A stretch of 55,612 nucleotides of DNA. Source: Gammaproteobacteria bacterium (GTDB lineage: Bacteria > Pseudomonadota > Gammaproteobacteria > Chromatiales > Chromatiaceae). Position 1 is the first letter of the stretch, and every line of letters starts with the position of its first letter. The stretch spans positions 1 to 55,612 of the forward strand of contig JAJFJN010000084.1 of NCBI GenBank assembly GCA_021773975.1. Direction: 5' to 3'. Below, piece by piece: positions 36,234-44,916 of the stretch. The notes below the pieces were generated by a model, which was not told the origin of the DNA, searched no databases, and saw only the letters and a list, made by a program, of their open reading frames with translations. Position numbers and translations under genes: made by a program.

Positions 36234-37469
36234 GTGCCAACATCCTCTCACAATCATGTCAGGCAGCAGCAGTTAGAAAATGCCTTCCTGGTTTTTAACC
36301 AGGTATCAGCGCAATTAACTGACTCTTATCAACAGCTGCAAACTCAAGTTGCACAGCTCAATCAAGAGCTGGCAGAGACACGCACAGACCGCTTATGTCA
36401 ACTGGCAGAAAAAGAGCGGTTAGCTAATCGGCTCTCTCACCTACTTGAGGTAATGCCTGCGGCTGTAGTAGTGCTAAATGGTGAGGGTTATGTTCAGGAT
36501 TTTAATCCAGCTGCGACCAAAATGTTAAATGGAGTGATGAAAGAGTCACTTTGGTCTGAGTTTTACCAACGGGTTTTTTCTAAAAAGAGTAATGGTGATC
36601 TCTGTTTATATAATGGTTCATTGATTACGTTATCAGAATGCAGTCTCTCTCCTGAGCCAGGAAAAATCATCCTGTTGTTGGATATTACCGAAACACGTGA
36701 GCTACAAAATCATCTAAATCGACAGGAACGTCTGAGTAGCCTGGGACATATGGCGGCTCAACTGGCCCACCAGATTCGCACCCCGCTCACCTCTGCGCTG
36801 CTGGATACTTCACATCTTGCACGAGGAGATTTGTCAAAAGAACGTCGCCAGCAATTTTCCAGCAGGTTGCGTGCACGTCTGTGTCATATCGAGCGTCAAA
36901 TAAAAGATATGTTGGCATTTGCCAGTGGCAATCAAGGCTTGATGGTTCCTGTGGCGATTACGCCATTGGTGCTGATTTTAGAGCAGATGCTGGAACCTCT
37001 GATTAAAGCATCTAATACCCGATTTGAGTTGATTGACCGGACAGGCAGTGATGTGGTTATCCAGGGTAACCAGGATGCCCTGCTGGGAGCACTGATGAAT
37101 CTGGTCACTAATGCAATAGCGCATAGTGATATTCCAGTGCAGCTACAGATAGCACTAGAGCGTGCTTCAAACAGGATGCTGGAGATACGTGTGAGTGATA
37201 ATGGCGTAGGTATTCCTGAAGATATAAAAGAACAGATATTTGATCCATTTTTTACGACAAGCAGTGATGGTACGGGCCTTGGTCTGGCTGTTGTGCAGTC
37301 TGTCGTTTTGGCCCATGAGGGCAACATAACAATTGTTCCATCTCTTTTGGGTGGAGCCAGTTTTAAAATCTGCCTTCCTGTCTGTCAGGAAGAGCGATGT
37401 GGGGAGATGGTTCCAGATACTGCAAATAGATCTGGTGTGTATGCAATTTATCCGAGGAATCTCTCATGA
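36234..37469 (+). CDS. fleS: Flagellar sensor histidine kinase FleS/FlrB
   Basis: A 411-residue cytosolic kinase controlling class III flagellar genes through FleR. It starts with GTG at 36234. A coiled region (about 25-65) and a PAS fold (about 70-150, VVLNGEGYVQDFNPAATKM) precede HisKA with H179 (LAHQIRTPLTSAL), then HATPase (NAIAHSDIP, DNGVGIPEDIKEQIFDPFFTT, GTGLGLAVVQSV). It has no membrane segment, as in other FleS proteins. The stop overlaps the fleR start (ATGA), so the pair is translationally coupled. Confidence 0.92.
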   Translation: MPTSSHNHVRQQQLENAFLVFNQVSAQLTDSYQQLQTQVAQLNQELAETRTDRLCQLAEKERLANRLSHLLEVMPAAVVVLNGEGYVQDFNPAATKMLNGVMKESLWSEFYQRVFSKKSNGDLCLYNGSLITLSECSLSPEPGKIILLLDITETRELQNHLNRQERLSSLGHMAAQLAHQIRTPLTSALLDTSHLARGDLSKERRQQFSSRLRARLCHIERQIKDMLAFASGNQGLMVPVAITPLVLILEQMLEPLIKASNTRFELIDRTGSDVVIQGNQDALLGALMNLVTNAIAHSDIPVQLQIALERASNRMLEIRVSDNGVGIPEDIKEQIFDPFFTTSSDGTGLGLAVVQSVVLAHEGNITIVPSLLGGASFKICLPVCQEERCGEMVPDTANRSGVYAIYPRNLS

Positions 37470-38797
37470 ATCAGACAACTGTATTGGTTGTGGAAAATGA
37501 TCCCACCCTGTGTGAAACGCTGTGCGATACATTGGAAATGGCAGGTTATGCCGTGCAGATCGCAGCTGAAGGGCATGCAGCGCTTAATGTGCTAGAGCGT
37601 CATACAATTGGCATGGTCATCAGTGATGTACAGATGCGCCCTATGGATGGGCACATGCTGATGCGGAAAATTAAAGCACTCTATCCTTCAATCCCTGTTT
37701 TGCTAATGACGGCTTATGGCAGTGTAGATAAAGCGGTATCAGCGATGAGAGAGGGTGCAATTGATTATCTGGTAAAGCCCTTTGAGGCTGAAACACTGCT
37801 GGAGAAGGTGAAGGGTGCCATCCAGCAGCCAGCTGAAGAGATGGTCTCTTTAGTGGCTGAAGATGTGCGTACGCGGGAGATATTAGAGCTATCCCGACGT
37901 GTGGCTCAAAGTAATGCCACCGTCATGATTGGTGGTAAAAGTGGCACAGGTAAAGAGGTTTTTGCGCGCTACATACACCGCTGCTCCGCCCGCAGTGATG
38001 AGGTATTTGTTGCGCTAAATTGTGCAGCTATTCCAGAGAATATGCTTGAAGCAGTGCTGTTTGGATATGAAAAGGGTGCTTTCACCGGTGCCCACCAGGC
38101 TTCAGCAGGTAAATTTGAGCAGGCACAAGGTGGCACACTATTGCTGGATGAGATCTCAGAGATGAGCCTTGCATTGCAAGCTAAGCTACTGCGTGTTTTG
38201 CAGGAGCGTGAAGTTGAACGGCTCGGTGGTCGTAAACTCATTCAGCTTGATGTGCGCGTTTTGGCAACATCCAACCGTAACCTGCGGGAAGAGGTTGCTG
38301 CTGGGCGCTTTCGTGAAGATCTTTTCTATCGGCTCAATGTATTTCCAATAACACTGCCTCCATTGTGTGAACGACAGAGAGATATTCTTCCATTGGCCGC
38401 TTTCCTGATAAAACGCTACATCCAGCCTGGTGAAGCAATACCCTCTATATCTTCTGTAGCCCAGCAGCGCCTTTTAAGCCATAGCTGGCCTGGCAATGTA
38501 AGAGAGTTAGAAAATGTAATTCAGCGTGCGCTTATTCTTCGTTCAGGGGGTGAGATTTTTCCAGCAGACCTCTGTTTTGAAATGGAATCTACCCTTGAGC
38601 CTTCTGTGGTAGATACGGCATCTGCTGGGAGATTATCAGAAGATCTGAAATCAGTAGAAGAGCAGATGATTTTAGATGCATTAACGAATGGACACGGTAC
38701 ACGTAAAGAGGTTGCAGAGCATCTTGGAATTAGCCAGCGGACATTACGCTATAAAATTGCGCGGCTACGTGATGCAGGTGTGGCGATCCCTCAGTAA
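37466..38797 (+). CDS. fleR: Sigma-54 response regulator FleR/FlrC
   Basis: A 443-residue NtrC-type regulator, partner of FleS. The receiver domain (about 5-120) has D54 (VISDVQMRPMDGH) and a conserved Lys in YLVKPFEAE. The AAA+ domain has [18 protein letters not shown] and GGTLLLDEIS, and the C-terminus is a Fis-type HTH (THGTRKEVAEHLGISQRTLRYKIARL). It is expected to activate the fliE promoter directly downstream. The start overlaps the fleS stop. Confidence 0.94.
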   Translation: MNQTTVLVVENDPTLCETLCDTLEMAGYAVQIAAEGHAALNVLERHTIGMVISDVQMRPMDGHMLMRKIKALYPSIPVLLMTAYGSVDKAVSAMREGAIDYLVKPFEAETLLEKVKGAIQQPAEEMVSLVAEDVRTREILELSRRVAQSNATVMIGGKSGTGKEVFARYIHRCSARSDEVFVALNCAAIPENMLEAVLFGYEKGAFTGAHQASAGKFEQAQGGTLLLDEISEMSLALQAKLLRVLQEREVERLGGRKLIQLDVRVLATSNRNLREEVAAGRFREDLFYRLNVFPITLPPLCERQRDILPLAAFLIKRYIQPGEAIPSISSVAQQRLLSHSWPGNVRELENVIQRALILRSGGEIFPADLCFEMESTLEPSVVDTASAGRLSEDLKSVEEQMILDALTNGHGTRKEVAEHLGISQRTLRYKIARLRDAGVAIPQ

Positions 38798-38801
38798 TTG
38801 C

Positions 38802-38817
38802 TGGCTCAATACTTGCT
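38802..38817 (+). promoter_or_regulatory. Sigma-54 promoter for the fliE operon
   Basis: TGGCTCAATACTTGCTT carries GG at 38803-38804 and GC at 38815-38816 with 10 bases between. It begins 5 bases after the fleR stop and 35 bp before the fliE start, the right position for a FleR-dependent class III promoter. Confidence 0.75.
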
Positions 38818-38851
38818 TGATAATTAGTGATCTAAAAAAGGTGATCTAAAA

Positions 38852-39169
38852 ATGAATACGGTAAATGTTAATCAGGTGCTGACTCAAATGAGGCGGCTGG
38901 AAGGGCTGGCTAAAAATGAAGCTATGCCAGTTGAGCAAGGACAGGGCGCTAACTTTGGTGATCTGCTGAAACAGTCTATTGATACGGTTAATGAGACTCA
39001 ACAAACGGCAGGTGAGCTGAAAACAGCCTTTGAAACAGGTTCAAAAAATGTTGATTTAGCTGAGGTTATGATTGCCGTGCAGAAATCCAGTGTTTCATTT
39101 CAAGCAATGGTGCAAGTACGCAATAAACTGGTTGAAGCCTATAAAGATGTCATGAACATGCCGATATAA
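38852..39169 (+). CDS. fliE: Flagellar hook-basal body protein FliE
   Basis: A 105-residue export-apparatus/rod adaptor linking the MS ring to the rod. The family pattern is [32 protein letters not shown] and the C-terminal [38 protein letters not shown]. It is the first gene of fliEFGHIJ, with AAGGTGA before its ATG and a sigma-54 promoter 35 bp upstream. Confidence 0.95.
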   Translation: MNTVNVNQVLTQMRRLEGLAKNEAMPVEQGQGANFGDLLKQSIDTVNETQQTAGELKTAFETGSKNVDLAEVMIAVQKSSVSFQAMVQVRNKLVEAYKDVMNMPI

Positions 39170-39222
39170 CATGAGCATGTCTTTGGTTAATGGTAATGAA
39201 CAGTTTTAGAGGATAAGTGGAG

Positions 39223-40863
39223 ATGGCAGCTGCAGATCCCAACAATAGTGAGCTAATGCAGGTTGAGTCACCCGGGTTGATGTCGAACCCTATTGTTCGA
39301 CAGTTGCTGGTGATGTTTACACTGGCAGGTAGTATCGCTTTAGGAATAGTTGTTGTTCTTTGGGCGTGGACCCCCAATTTCACAGTGCTTTACGGCAGCC
39401 TAACAGAAAAAGATGCCTCAGAAATTGTTACTGCATTGCAGCAGGCAGGCATTGAGGTAAAGGTTGATCCCACTACCGGCAGTGTCATGATTCCGGCGGC
39501 TGATGTAGATGATGCAAGATTGAAACTTGCCAGCCAGGGGTTGCCCCGTGGTGATGGCTTGGGCTTTGAGTTGTTACAGCAGGAAACAGGATTTGGTACC
39601 AGTCGCATGGTTGAAGCAGCGCGATATCAACGTGCAATGGAGGGAGAGTTGGCGCGTACTATCAGCACATTATCCAGCGTTCAAACAGCACGAGTACATC
39701 TGGCTGTACCTAAGCAGTCGGTATTTGTGCGTAAGCGTAAAAAAACCAGTGCCTCAGTTGTTGTCAAACTTTTTCCTGGGCGCATTCTTGAAAAAGGGCA
39801 TGTTGCATCTATCGTGTATATGGTCTCTTCCAGTGTGCCAGAGTTGGAGGCTGATAATGTGACGGTAGTAGACCAGAAAGGCAATATGCTGAGTGATCAA
39901 GGTGGTACGAGTGAAATGAGGCTGAGTAGCTCGCAGTTTGACTACACCAGCAAGGTTGAGGAGCGTTATAGAAGTCGCATTGAAGATATTCTTACACCTA
40001 TTTTGGGGGCGGATAGGGTACGCGCCCAGGTCAATGCTGAAGTGGATTTCACCTTGGTTGAAAAAACGGAGGAGAGCTTTAATCCAAATGAGCAAAAAGA
40101 GTTAACGCTACGCAGTGAGCAGGTCAATGAAGAGAATCGTCAGTACTCTGGGGTTCAAGGTGTGCCTGGAGCTCTGAGCAATCAACCGCCTGGTGGAAGC
40201 ATCGCACCTGAGCGTGTTGGTAAGGTTGATGAGGGTAATGTTGTCTCACAACCAATAAACAGCAGTAAACAGGCAACGCGAAATTATGAGCTGGATAAAA
40301 CCATCAGCCATACCCGCATGCCGACAACCAGCTTACGTCGACTGTCAGTGGCGGTTGTAGTAGATAATCCACAAGTTGTAGGCAAGAAGGAAGAAGCTAA
40401 AAAAGATGCTACTGTGCTAGCTGGACGCACCCCTGAAGAGCTAGAAAATATAACGCAATTAGTTAAAGAGGCTATAGGGTTTAATGAAGAGCGTGGTGAT
40501 ACTGTTCGGGTTATCAATGCTGCTTTTCAACTCCCTCCTGAGTTGGCTCCATTGCCAGAAGAGGCTATTTGGGAGAAAGCCTGGGTATGGGATGTAGGTC
40601 GTCAGACAGGTGGTGTGCTATTGGTATTGGTACTGATCTTTGTCGTGCTAAAACCAACAATGAAGAAGTTATTAGCAACGCCTCTTATGCCCCCTCCTGC
40701 GGTGCCTCCTGTTGCGGCTTTAGAGGGAACTAATGAGAGTCGTGTTGAATTACCTGGCCGGGGTGGGTATGAGAATACATTGGAAGCAGCCAGAGGCATG
40801 GTACAGGAAGACCCAAAGCGTGTTGCACAGGTAGTGAAGAAGTGGGTATCTGAAGATGGCTGA
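39223..40863 (+). CDS. fliF: Flagellar MS-ring protein FliF
   Basis: The membrane ring on which the flagellum is built, 546 residues from ATG 39223. A GTG at 39217 with GAGG four bases upstream is also possible and adds two residues. Two membrane segments bracket a large periplasmic part: VRQLLVMFTLAGSIALGIVVVLWAW near the N-terminus and TGGVLLVLVLIFVVLKPTM near residue 462. The ring-building motifs YGSLTEKDASEIVTALQQAGI and RVHLAVPKQSVFVRKRKKTSASVVV are intact. The cytoplasmic C-terminus (GRGGYENTLEAARGMVQEDPKRVAQVVKKWV) is the FliG-binding tail. It overlaps fliG by 8 bp. Confidence 0.94.
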   Translation: MAAADPNNSELMQVESPGLMSNPIVRQLLVMFTLAGSIALGIVVVLWAWTPNFTVLYGSLTEKDASEIVTALQQAGIEVKVDPTTGSVMIPAADVDDARLKLASQGLPRGDGLGFELLQQETGFGTSRMVEAARYQRAMEGELARTISTLSSVQTARVHLAVPKQSVFVRKRKKTSASVVVKLFPGRILEKGHVASIVYMVSSSVPELEADNVTVVDQKGNMLSDQGGTSEMRLSSSQFDYTSKVEERYRSRIEDILTPILGADRVRAQVNAEVDFTLVEKTEESFNPNEQKELTLRSEQVNEENRQYSGVQGVPGALSNQPPGGSIAPERVGKVDEGNVVSQPINSSKQATRNYELDKTISHTRMPTTSLRRLSVAVVVDNPQVVGKKEEAKKDATVLAGRTPEELENITQLVKEAIGFNEERGDTVRVINAAFQLPPELAPLPEEAIWEKAWVWDVGRQTGGVLLVLVLIFVVLKPTMKKLLATPLMPPPAVPPVAALEGTNESRVELPGRGGYENTLEAARGMVQEDPKRVAQVVKKWVSEDG

Positions 40864-41869
40864 TGAAGAAGATTTAAAAATAAAAGGGCTTGAGCGGGCA
40901 GCAATTTTACTGCTTGCTTTAGGGGAAAAAGATGCGGCTGAAATCCTAAAGCATATGGGGCCAAAAGAGGTCCAGGATGTAGGCATGGTGATGGCCATGA
41001 TGACCAATGTCAGCACGGCAAAGATGGAAAATGTAATGGGTTCCTTTGTTTCAACCTTGAAAGGTGAAACAGCCCTTGGCCTTGATACAGATGATTACAT
41101 TCGAAACATGTTAACCAGTGCGCTGGGTGCTGATAAAGCTAGTGGCATGATTGATCGAATTTTATTGGGCCGTAATAGCAAAGGTTTAGAACAGCTTAAA
41201 TGGTTGGATGCAAAATCTGTTGCAGAGATTATTCGCTTAGAGCATCCACAGATAATAGCTATTGTGCTCTCTTTTCTTGAGCCAGATCAGGCAGCTCATG
41301 TTATTGCTGCTTTTCCTGAAAATATACGTACCGATATCCTCATGCGGGTTGCCACTTTGGAAGGCATTCAGCCTTCAGCTCTACAAGAGTTGGATTCCAT
41401 TCTCGACAAGCAGTTCTCAGGTGGTAGGAGTGCAAAATCAACGGGACTTGGAGGCGTTAAAGCAGCCGCCAATATATTGAATTTAGTGGATGGTGTTATT
41501 GAAAGCAAAATCATGGATCAGATTACTGGGATTGATCAGGAGCTTGGCCAAGAGATCCAAGACAATATGTTTGTCTTTGAAAATCTTGTTGATGTGGATG
41601 ATCGAGGTATTCAAACGTTACTACGTGAGGTGGCATCAGAGCAGTTGTTGTTAGCACTGCGTGGGGCAGATGATCCGCTTAAAGAGCTGATCTTTAAAAA
41701 CATGTCTAAACGGGCATCAGAGATGCTGCGGGATGATTTGGAAGCTGCACAACCCGCACGACTCAGTGATGTTGAGGGCGCACAGAAAGAGATATTGTCG
41801 GTAACCCGACGTTTGGCTGATGCGGGTGAGATTATGCTGGGAGGTTCTGGTGGAGAAGAATTCGTCTAA
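40856..41869 (+). CDS. fliG: Flagellar motor switch protein FliG
   Basis: A 337-residue cytoplasmic rotor protein that binds FliF and interacts with the stator. All three domains are present: N-terminal (LKIKGLERAAILLLALGEKDAAEILKHMGPKEV), middle with the EHPQ-type motif (IIRLEHPQIIAIVLSFLEPDQAAHV), and C-terminal torque domain with the charged helix DDRGIQTLLREVASEQLLLALRG and KNMSKRASEMLRDDLE. It starts inside the last codons of fliF and overlaps fliH by 20 bp. Confidence 0.96.
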   Translation: MADEEDLKIKGLERAAILLLALGEKDAAEILKHMGPKEVQDVGMVMAMMTNVSTAKMENVMGSFVSTLKGETALGLDTDDYIRNMLTSALGADKASGMIDRILLGRNSKGLEQLKWLDAKSVAEIIRLEHPQIIAIVLSFLEPDQAAHVIAAFPENIRTDILMRVATLEGIQPSALQELDSILDKQFSGGRSAKSTGLGGVKAAANILNLVDGVIESKIMDQITGIDQELGQEIQDNMFVFENLVDVDDRGIQTLLREVASEQLLLALRGADDPLKELIFKNMSKRASEMLRDDLEAAQPARLSDVEGAQKEILSVTRRLADAGEIMLGGSGGEEFV

Positions 41870-42524
41870 GATCATATCTGGCGCCAAGCAAGATGAAGTG
41901 AAGCAGTGGGATCCTCCCAGCATTTCTCATGGCGGCTTATCCACTAAAAAACCGCCTGGCTCATTAATGACAGCGGCTCAATTAGAGCAGATTCAAAAGC
42001 AGGCGCATAAAGAAGGGTTTGAGCAGGGAAAAAAAGAGGGGTTTAAGTACGGCCATAAAGAGGCACTGGAAGAGGGGCGACAGCAGCTACAAGAGAACGC
42101 CAAAAGCATGGAGCAAATCTTCCATGCGCTTGAGACACCTTTTAAACACCTTGATGAGCAAGTGGAGCAGGAGTTGGTTGCGTTATCTATCGCAATAGTT
42201 AAGCAGCTGGTTCGACGTGAAATCAAGACAGATCCAAACCACATTCTAGGTGTAGTCAGAGAGGCTATTGGTATATTGCCTGTCTCTTCTCGCCATGTGC
42301 GTTTGGTATTGCACCCAGACGATGCTGAGTTGGTGCGTGGGGTTTATGCTGCAACAGAGACAGAGCTGGGTTGGACAATAGTTGAAGACCCTATATTGGC
42401 ACGAGGTGGATGCAGGGTGCTGACGGATGCCTCTCAAATTGATGCAACCTTGGAATCACGCCTGGCTAGCCTTATCGCACCACTGTTGGGTGGTGAGCGT
42501 GCTCGTGAGGATGGTGAGGTATGA
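41850..42524 (+). CDS. fliH: Flagellar assembly protein FliH
   Basis: Regulator of the FliI export ATPase, related to V/F-type peripheral stalks. GTG 41850 is chosen because GGGAGG lies exactly 5 bases before it, giving 224 residues ([11 protein letters not shown]...). An ATG at 41820, deep in fliG, has no ribosome site. Residues about 65-90 carry the repeated GxxxG-type pattern [22 protein letters not shown], a FliH hallmark, followed by a helical stalk and a C-terminal domain with [24 protein letters not shown]. It overlaps fliI by ATGA. Confidence 0.92.
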   Translation: MEKNSSKIISGAKQDEVKQWDPPSISHGGLSTKKPPGSLMTAAQLEQIQKQAHKEGFEQGKKEGFKYGHKEALEEGRQQLQENAKSMEQIFHALETPFKHLDEQVEQELVALSIAIVKQLVRREIKTDPNHILGVVREAIGILPVSSRHVRLVLHPDDAELVRGVYAATETELGWTIVEDPILARGGCRVLTDASQIDATLESRLASLIAPLLGGERAREDGEV

Positions 42525-43870
42525 CGCTACCAGTAACAGATCGTAATGCGATTTGGAAAGATCGATTGAGTAAGAATATCAATCAGATTAGCAACTCTCG
42601 TGGCTTGGTATTGGAAGGTCGCTTGACTCGCATGGTAGGTCTTACACTGGAGGCTGTTGGTTGTAGAGCAGCCATTGGTGGCCAGTGTGATGTGATCAGT
42701 AGTAGTGGGGATGTGATTGAATCAGAAGTCGTTGGTTTTTCAGGTGAAAGCCTCTATCTCATGCCCACAGGTGATATTCGTGGGTTGGAACAGGATGCCA
42801 GAGTGGTGCCTACAGGACGAGTTTGTGAAGCGGTGGTGGGTGAAGAGCTGTTGGGGCGAGTGATAGATGGTGCAGGTCGTCCTTTGGATGGCAAAGGTCC
42901 TCTACAGGCTACTCAGCGTCGTACTTTAACGGGGAAGGTTTTTAACCCTCTTTCTCGTAGCCCTATTCGTGAACCTTTGGATGTAGGTATACGCGCCATT
43001 AATACATTATTAACGGTTGGGCGAGGCCAGCGATTGGGCTTGTTTGCTGGCTCAGGCGTAGGTAAATCGGTTTTATTAGGCATGATGACGCGTTACACCA
43101 ATGCTGATGTCATTGTGGTTGGATTGATTGGTGAGCGTGGTCGTGAAGTAAAAGAGTTTGTAGAAAATAGCCTTGGGCCAGAAGGACTCAAACGTGCTGT
43201 TGTAGTTGCTGTCCCTGCTGATCAAGCCCCATTGCGCCGTATGCATGGTGCCATGCTGGCTACTAGTATTGCAGAATACTTTCGTGACCAGGGGTTGCAG
43301 GTCTTGCTGCTTATGGACTCATTAACCCGATATGCACAGGCTCAGCGTGAGATTGGCCTGGCTATCAACGAACCGCCTGCAACAAAAGGCTATCCCCCTT
43401 CTGTTTTTGCAAAATTACCACAGTTAGTAGAACGAGCCGGAAATGGTGAAAAAGGTGGTGGCTCAATTACCGCTTTTTATACCGTTTTAGTAGAAGGAGA
43501 TGATCAAAATGACCCCATTGCAGATGCCGCGCGAGCAATTCTTGATGGGCATATCGTACTCTCCAGACAGTTGGCTGAAAGCGGCCACTACCCAGCGATA
43601 GATATTGAAGCATCAGTCAGTCGGGCAATGACTGATGTTACAACGCCAGAACATCGGCAAGCGGCTATAGCATTCAAGCAACTTTACTCTATCTATCAGC
43701 AAAATTGTGATCTTATCAATGTAGGGGCTTATCAGGCTGGCAGCAATGAGAGTATAGATGCTGCCATTGAGGCAATGCCGATGCTACAGGAGTTTTTACG
43801 TCAGGATATGCATGTTCCGGTGCCGTTGGAGCAGAGTTTAAGTGATCTTATGGCGCTATTTCCTCAATAG
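42521..43870 (+). CDS. fliI: Flagellum-specific ATP synthase FliI
   Basis: The export-apparatus ATPase, 449 residues. Walker A is [13 protein letters not shown], the family signature [21 protein letters not shown] follows, Walker B is in [23 protein letters not shown], and the [22 protein letters not shown] segment is also conserved. It belongs to the F1-beta-like type III ATPases. Its start overlaps the fliH stop. A 104-bp gap separates it from fliJ, slightly unusual in an otherwise overlapping operon. Confidence 0.96.
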   Translation: MTLPVTDRNAIWKDRLSKNINQISNSRGLVLEGRLTRMVGLTLEAVGCRAAIGGQCDVISSSGDVIESEVVGFSGESLYLMPTGDIRGLEQDARVVPTGRVCEAVVGEELLGRVIDGAGRPLDGKGPLQATQRRTLTGKVFNPLSRSPIREPLDVGIRAINTLLTVGRGQRLGLFAGSGVGKSVLLGMMTRYTNADVIVVGLIGERGREVKEFVENSLGPEGLKRAVVVAVPADQAPLRRMHGAMLATSIAEYFRDQGLQVLLLMDSLTRYAQAQREIGLAINEPPATKGYPPSVFAKLPQLVERAGNGEKGGGSITAFYTVLVEGDDQNDPIADAARAILDGHIVLSRQLAESGHYPAIDIEASVSRAMTDVTTPEHRQAAIAFKQLYSIYQQNCDLINVGAYQAGSNESIDAAIEAMPMLQEFLRQDMHVPVPLEQSLSDLMALFPQ

Positions 43871-43974
43871 GAATTAAAGCCATTGTTGTGTAAAAAATTG
43901 CTCTAAAAATGAAGCGTTCTTCAGCAGAAAGAGTAAATGTTTGCCATAGTCTGTAGTAGAGAGGAGTAGTCTTT

Positions 43975-44403
43975 ATGTCACCATCAAAGCGTTTTAAACC
44001 CGTCTTGCGCATCGCTGAGTCTCATGAGCGTACAGCTGCTAACCAGTTTGGTGATTCGCAACGTTATGTGCAAGAGCAGGAAGCCAAGCTAAATGAGCTG
44101 CGGCAGTACCATGATGAATATCTTGAGCGGTTTAATACGGTGTCGCGTAATGGGATAAGTGCAGCACAACTAAGAGAGTACCAAGCTTTTTTGGCTAAAC
44201 TTGGTGCTGCCATTAAAGAGCAAGAAGCGGTTGTTCAGGCCAGTGATAAAAATCGATCAGTAAAAAAAGAGGCATGGCAACAAAAACATATACGAAGTAA
44301 AGTTCTAGATAAGGTCATGCACCGTTATCAAGAAGACGAGAAGCGTACGATTGAAAAGCATGAGCAAAAAGAATCAGATGAGAAAAATCAACGCCGTCGT
44401 TGA
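43975..44403 (+). CDS. fliJ: Flagellar export chaperone FliJ
   Basis: A 142-residue, almost entirely helical coiled-coil protein (SKRFKPVLRIAESHERTAANQFGDSQRYVQEQEAKLNELRQYHDEY) with a highly charged, basic C-terminal tail. It sits in the FliI ring and escorts export substrates. Length, composition and position after fliI support the call; the family has weak sequence conservation. GAGAGGAG lies upstream of the ATG. It is the last gene of the fliE operon here, and fliK/fliL/fliM do not follow as they do in Pseudomonas. Confidence 0.87.
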   Translation: MSPSKRFKPVLRIAESHERTAANQFGDSQRYVQEQEAKLNELRQYHDEYLERFNTVSRNGISAAQLREYQAFLAKLGAAIKEQEAVVQASDKNRSVKKEAWQQKHIRSKVLDKVMHRYQEDEKRTIEKHEQKESDEKNQRRR

Positions 44404-44518
44404 TTGCATTAATTGATATACCGCAATTCTTATCTGGTTATGGGTGCCAATTGTTTCTAGAACAACCAAGGCCATTGCTATATGAGGTATATATTGGTCG
44501 CTAGATTGGAGGAGGCTA

Positions 44519-44566
44519 ATGCGTGCTTTTGCTGGAAGGGTTCTTCAGGCGGAAGCTGGACATTAA
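44519..44566 (+). CDS. Possible 15-residue microprotein
   Basis: GGAGGAGG, the strongest ribosome site in this part of the window, lies 4 bases before an ATG that opens a 15-codon frame (MRAFAGRVLQAEAGH) ending at TAA 44564-44566. It lies between fliJ and the convergent FlhB-like gene. It may be a remnant of a displaced flagellar gene or a leader peptide. No homologue is known to me and such short frames arise by chance. Confidence 0.2.
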   Translation: MRAFAGRVLQAEAGH

Positions 44567-44616
44567 ATATCGGGTGCCTTTTTTATGTCGCGTCTGAACT
44601 TATTTTATGTTTTACG

Positions 44617-44916
44617 CTAAGCTTTGTTTGGGGCGTACTCAGGTGGAAATTTGCCTGCCACAATATAGGCAAATGCAATAACTTCAGCTACAGCGTGATA
44701 TAGCTCATTAGGAATGTCATCACCCAAAGGGATTTGGGCTAGTAAAGCAGCAAGTTCAGGATCATCTTCCAGTGGAATATTATGCTCTTCAGCAAGGCTA
44801 AGTATTTGGCGGGCAATGCTGCCTTCGCCTTTTGCTGTTACTCTTGGTGCATTCTCATCATCATAATATAGAGCGATTGCGAGTTCTTTTTCCGGTGCTC
44901 TGTTTTTGTTTTTCAT
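44617..44916 (-). CDS. FlhB C-terminal-domain-like protein (FlhX type)
   Basis: A 99-residue soluble protein homologous to the cytoplasmic C-terminal domain of the FlhB/EscU export gate, without the membrane part. The pattern APEKELAIALYYDDENAPRVTAKGEGSIARQILSLAEEHNIPLEDDPELAALLAQIPLGDDIPNELYHAVAEVIAFAYIV is typical of FlhB2-like paralogues. The NPTH autocleavage motif is replaced (the chain starts after where it would lie). Such proteins can substitute for the FlhB C-domain in Bacillus. It overlaps the FliK-like gene by four bases (ATGA), and FliK is the known partner that switches FlhB specificity, so a joint role is likely. Confidence 0.88.
   Translation of the reverse strand: MKNKNRAPEKELAIALYYDDENAPRVTAKGEGSIARQILSLAEEHNIPLEDDPELAALLAQIPLGDDIPNELYHAVAEVIAFAYIVAGKFPPEYAPNKA

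Noticed and set aside
39160-39167. GCCGATAT near the end of fliE as a FliA promoter for fliF
   Set aside because: One mismatch in the -10, the TAAA lies at the wrong spacing (14 instead of 15), and it is inside coding sequence.
40602-40964. 120-codon minus-strand frame across the fliF/fliG junction
   Set aside because: Antisense to two well-conserved proteins, with no own promoter or ribosome site.
44482-44703. 73-codon plus-strand frame
   Set aside because: It runs into the conserved FlhB-like gene on the opposite strand and has a weak start.
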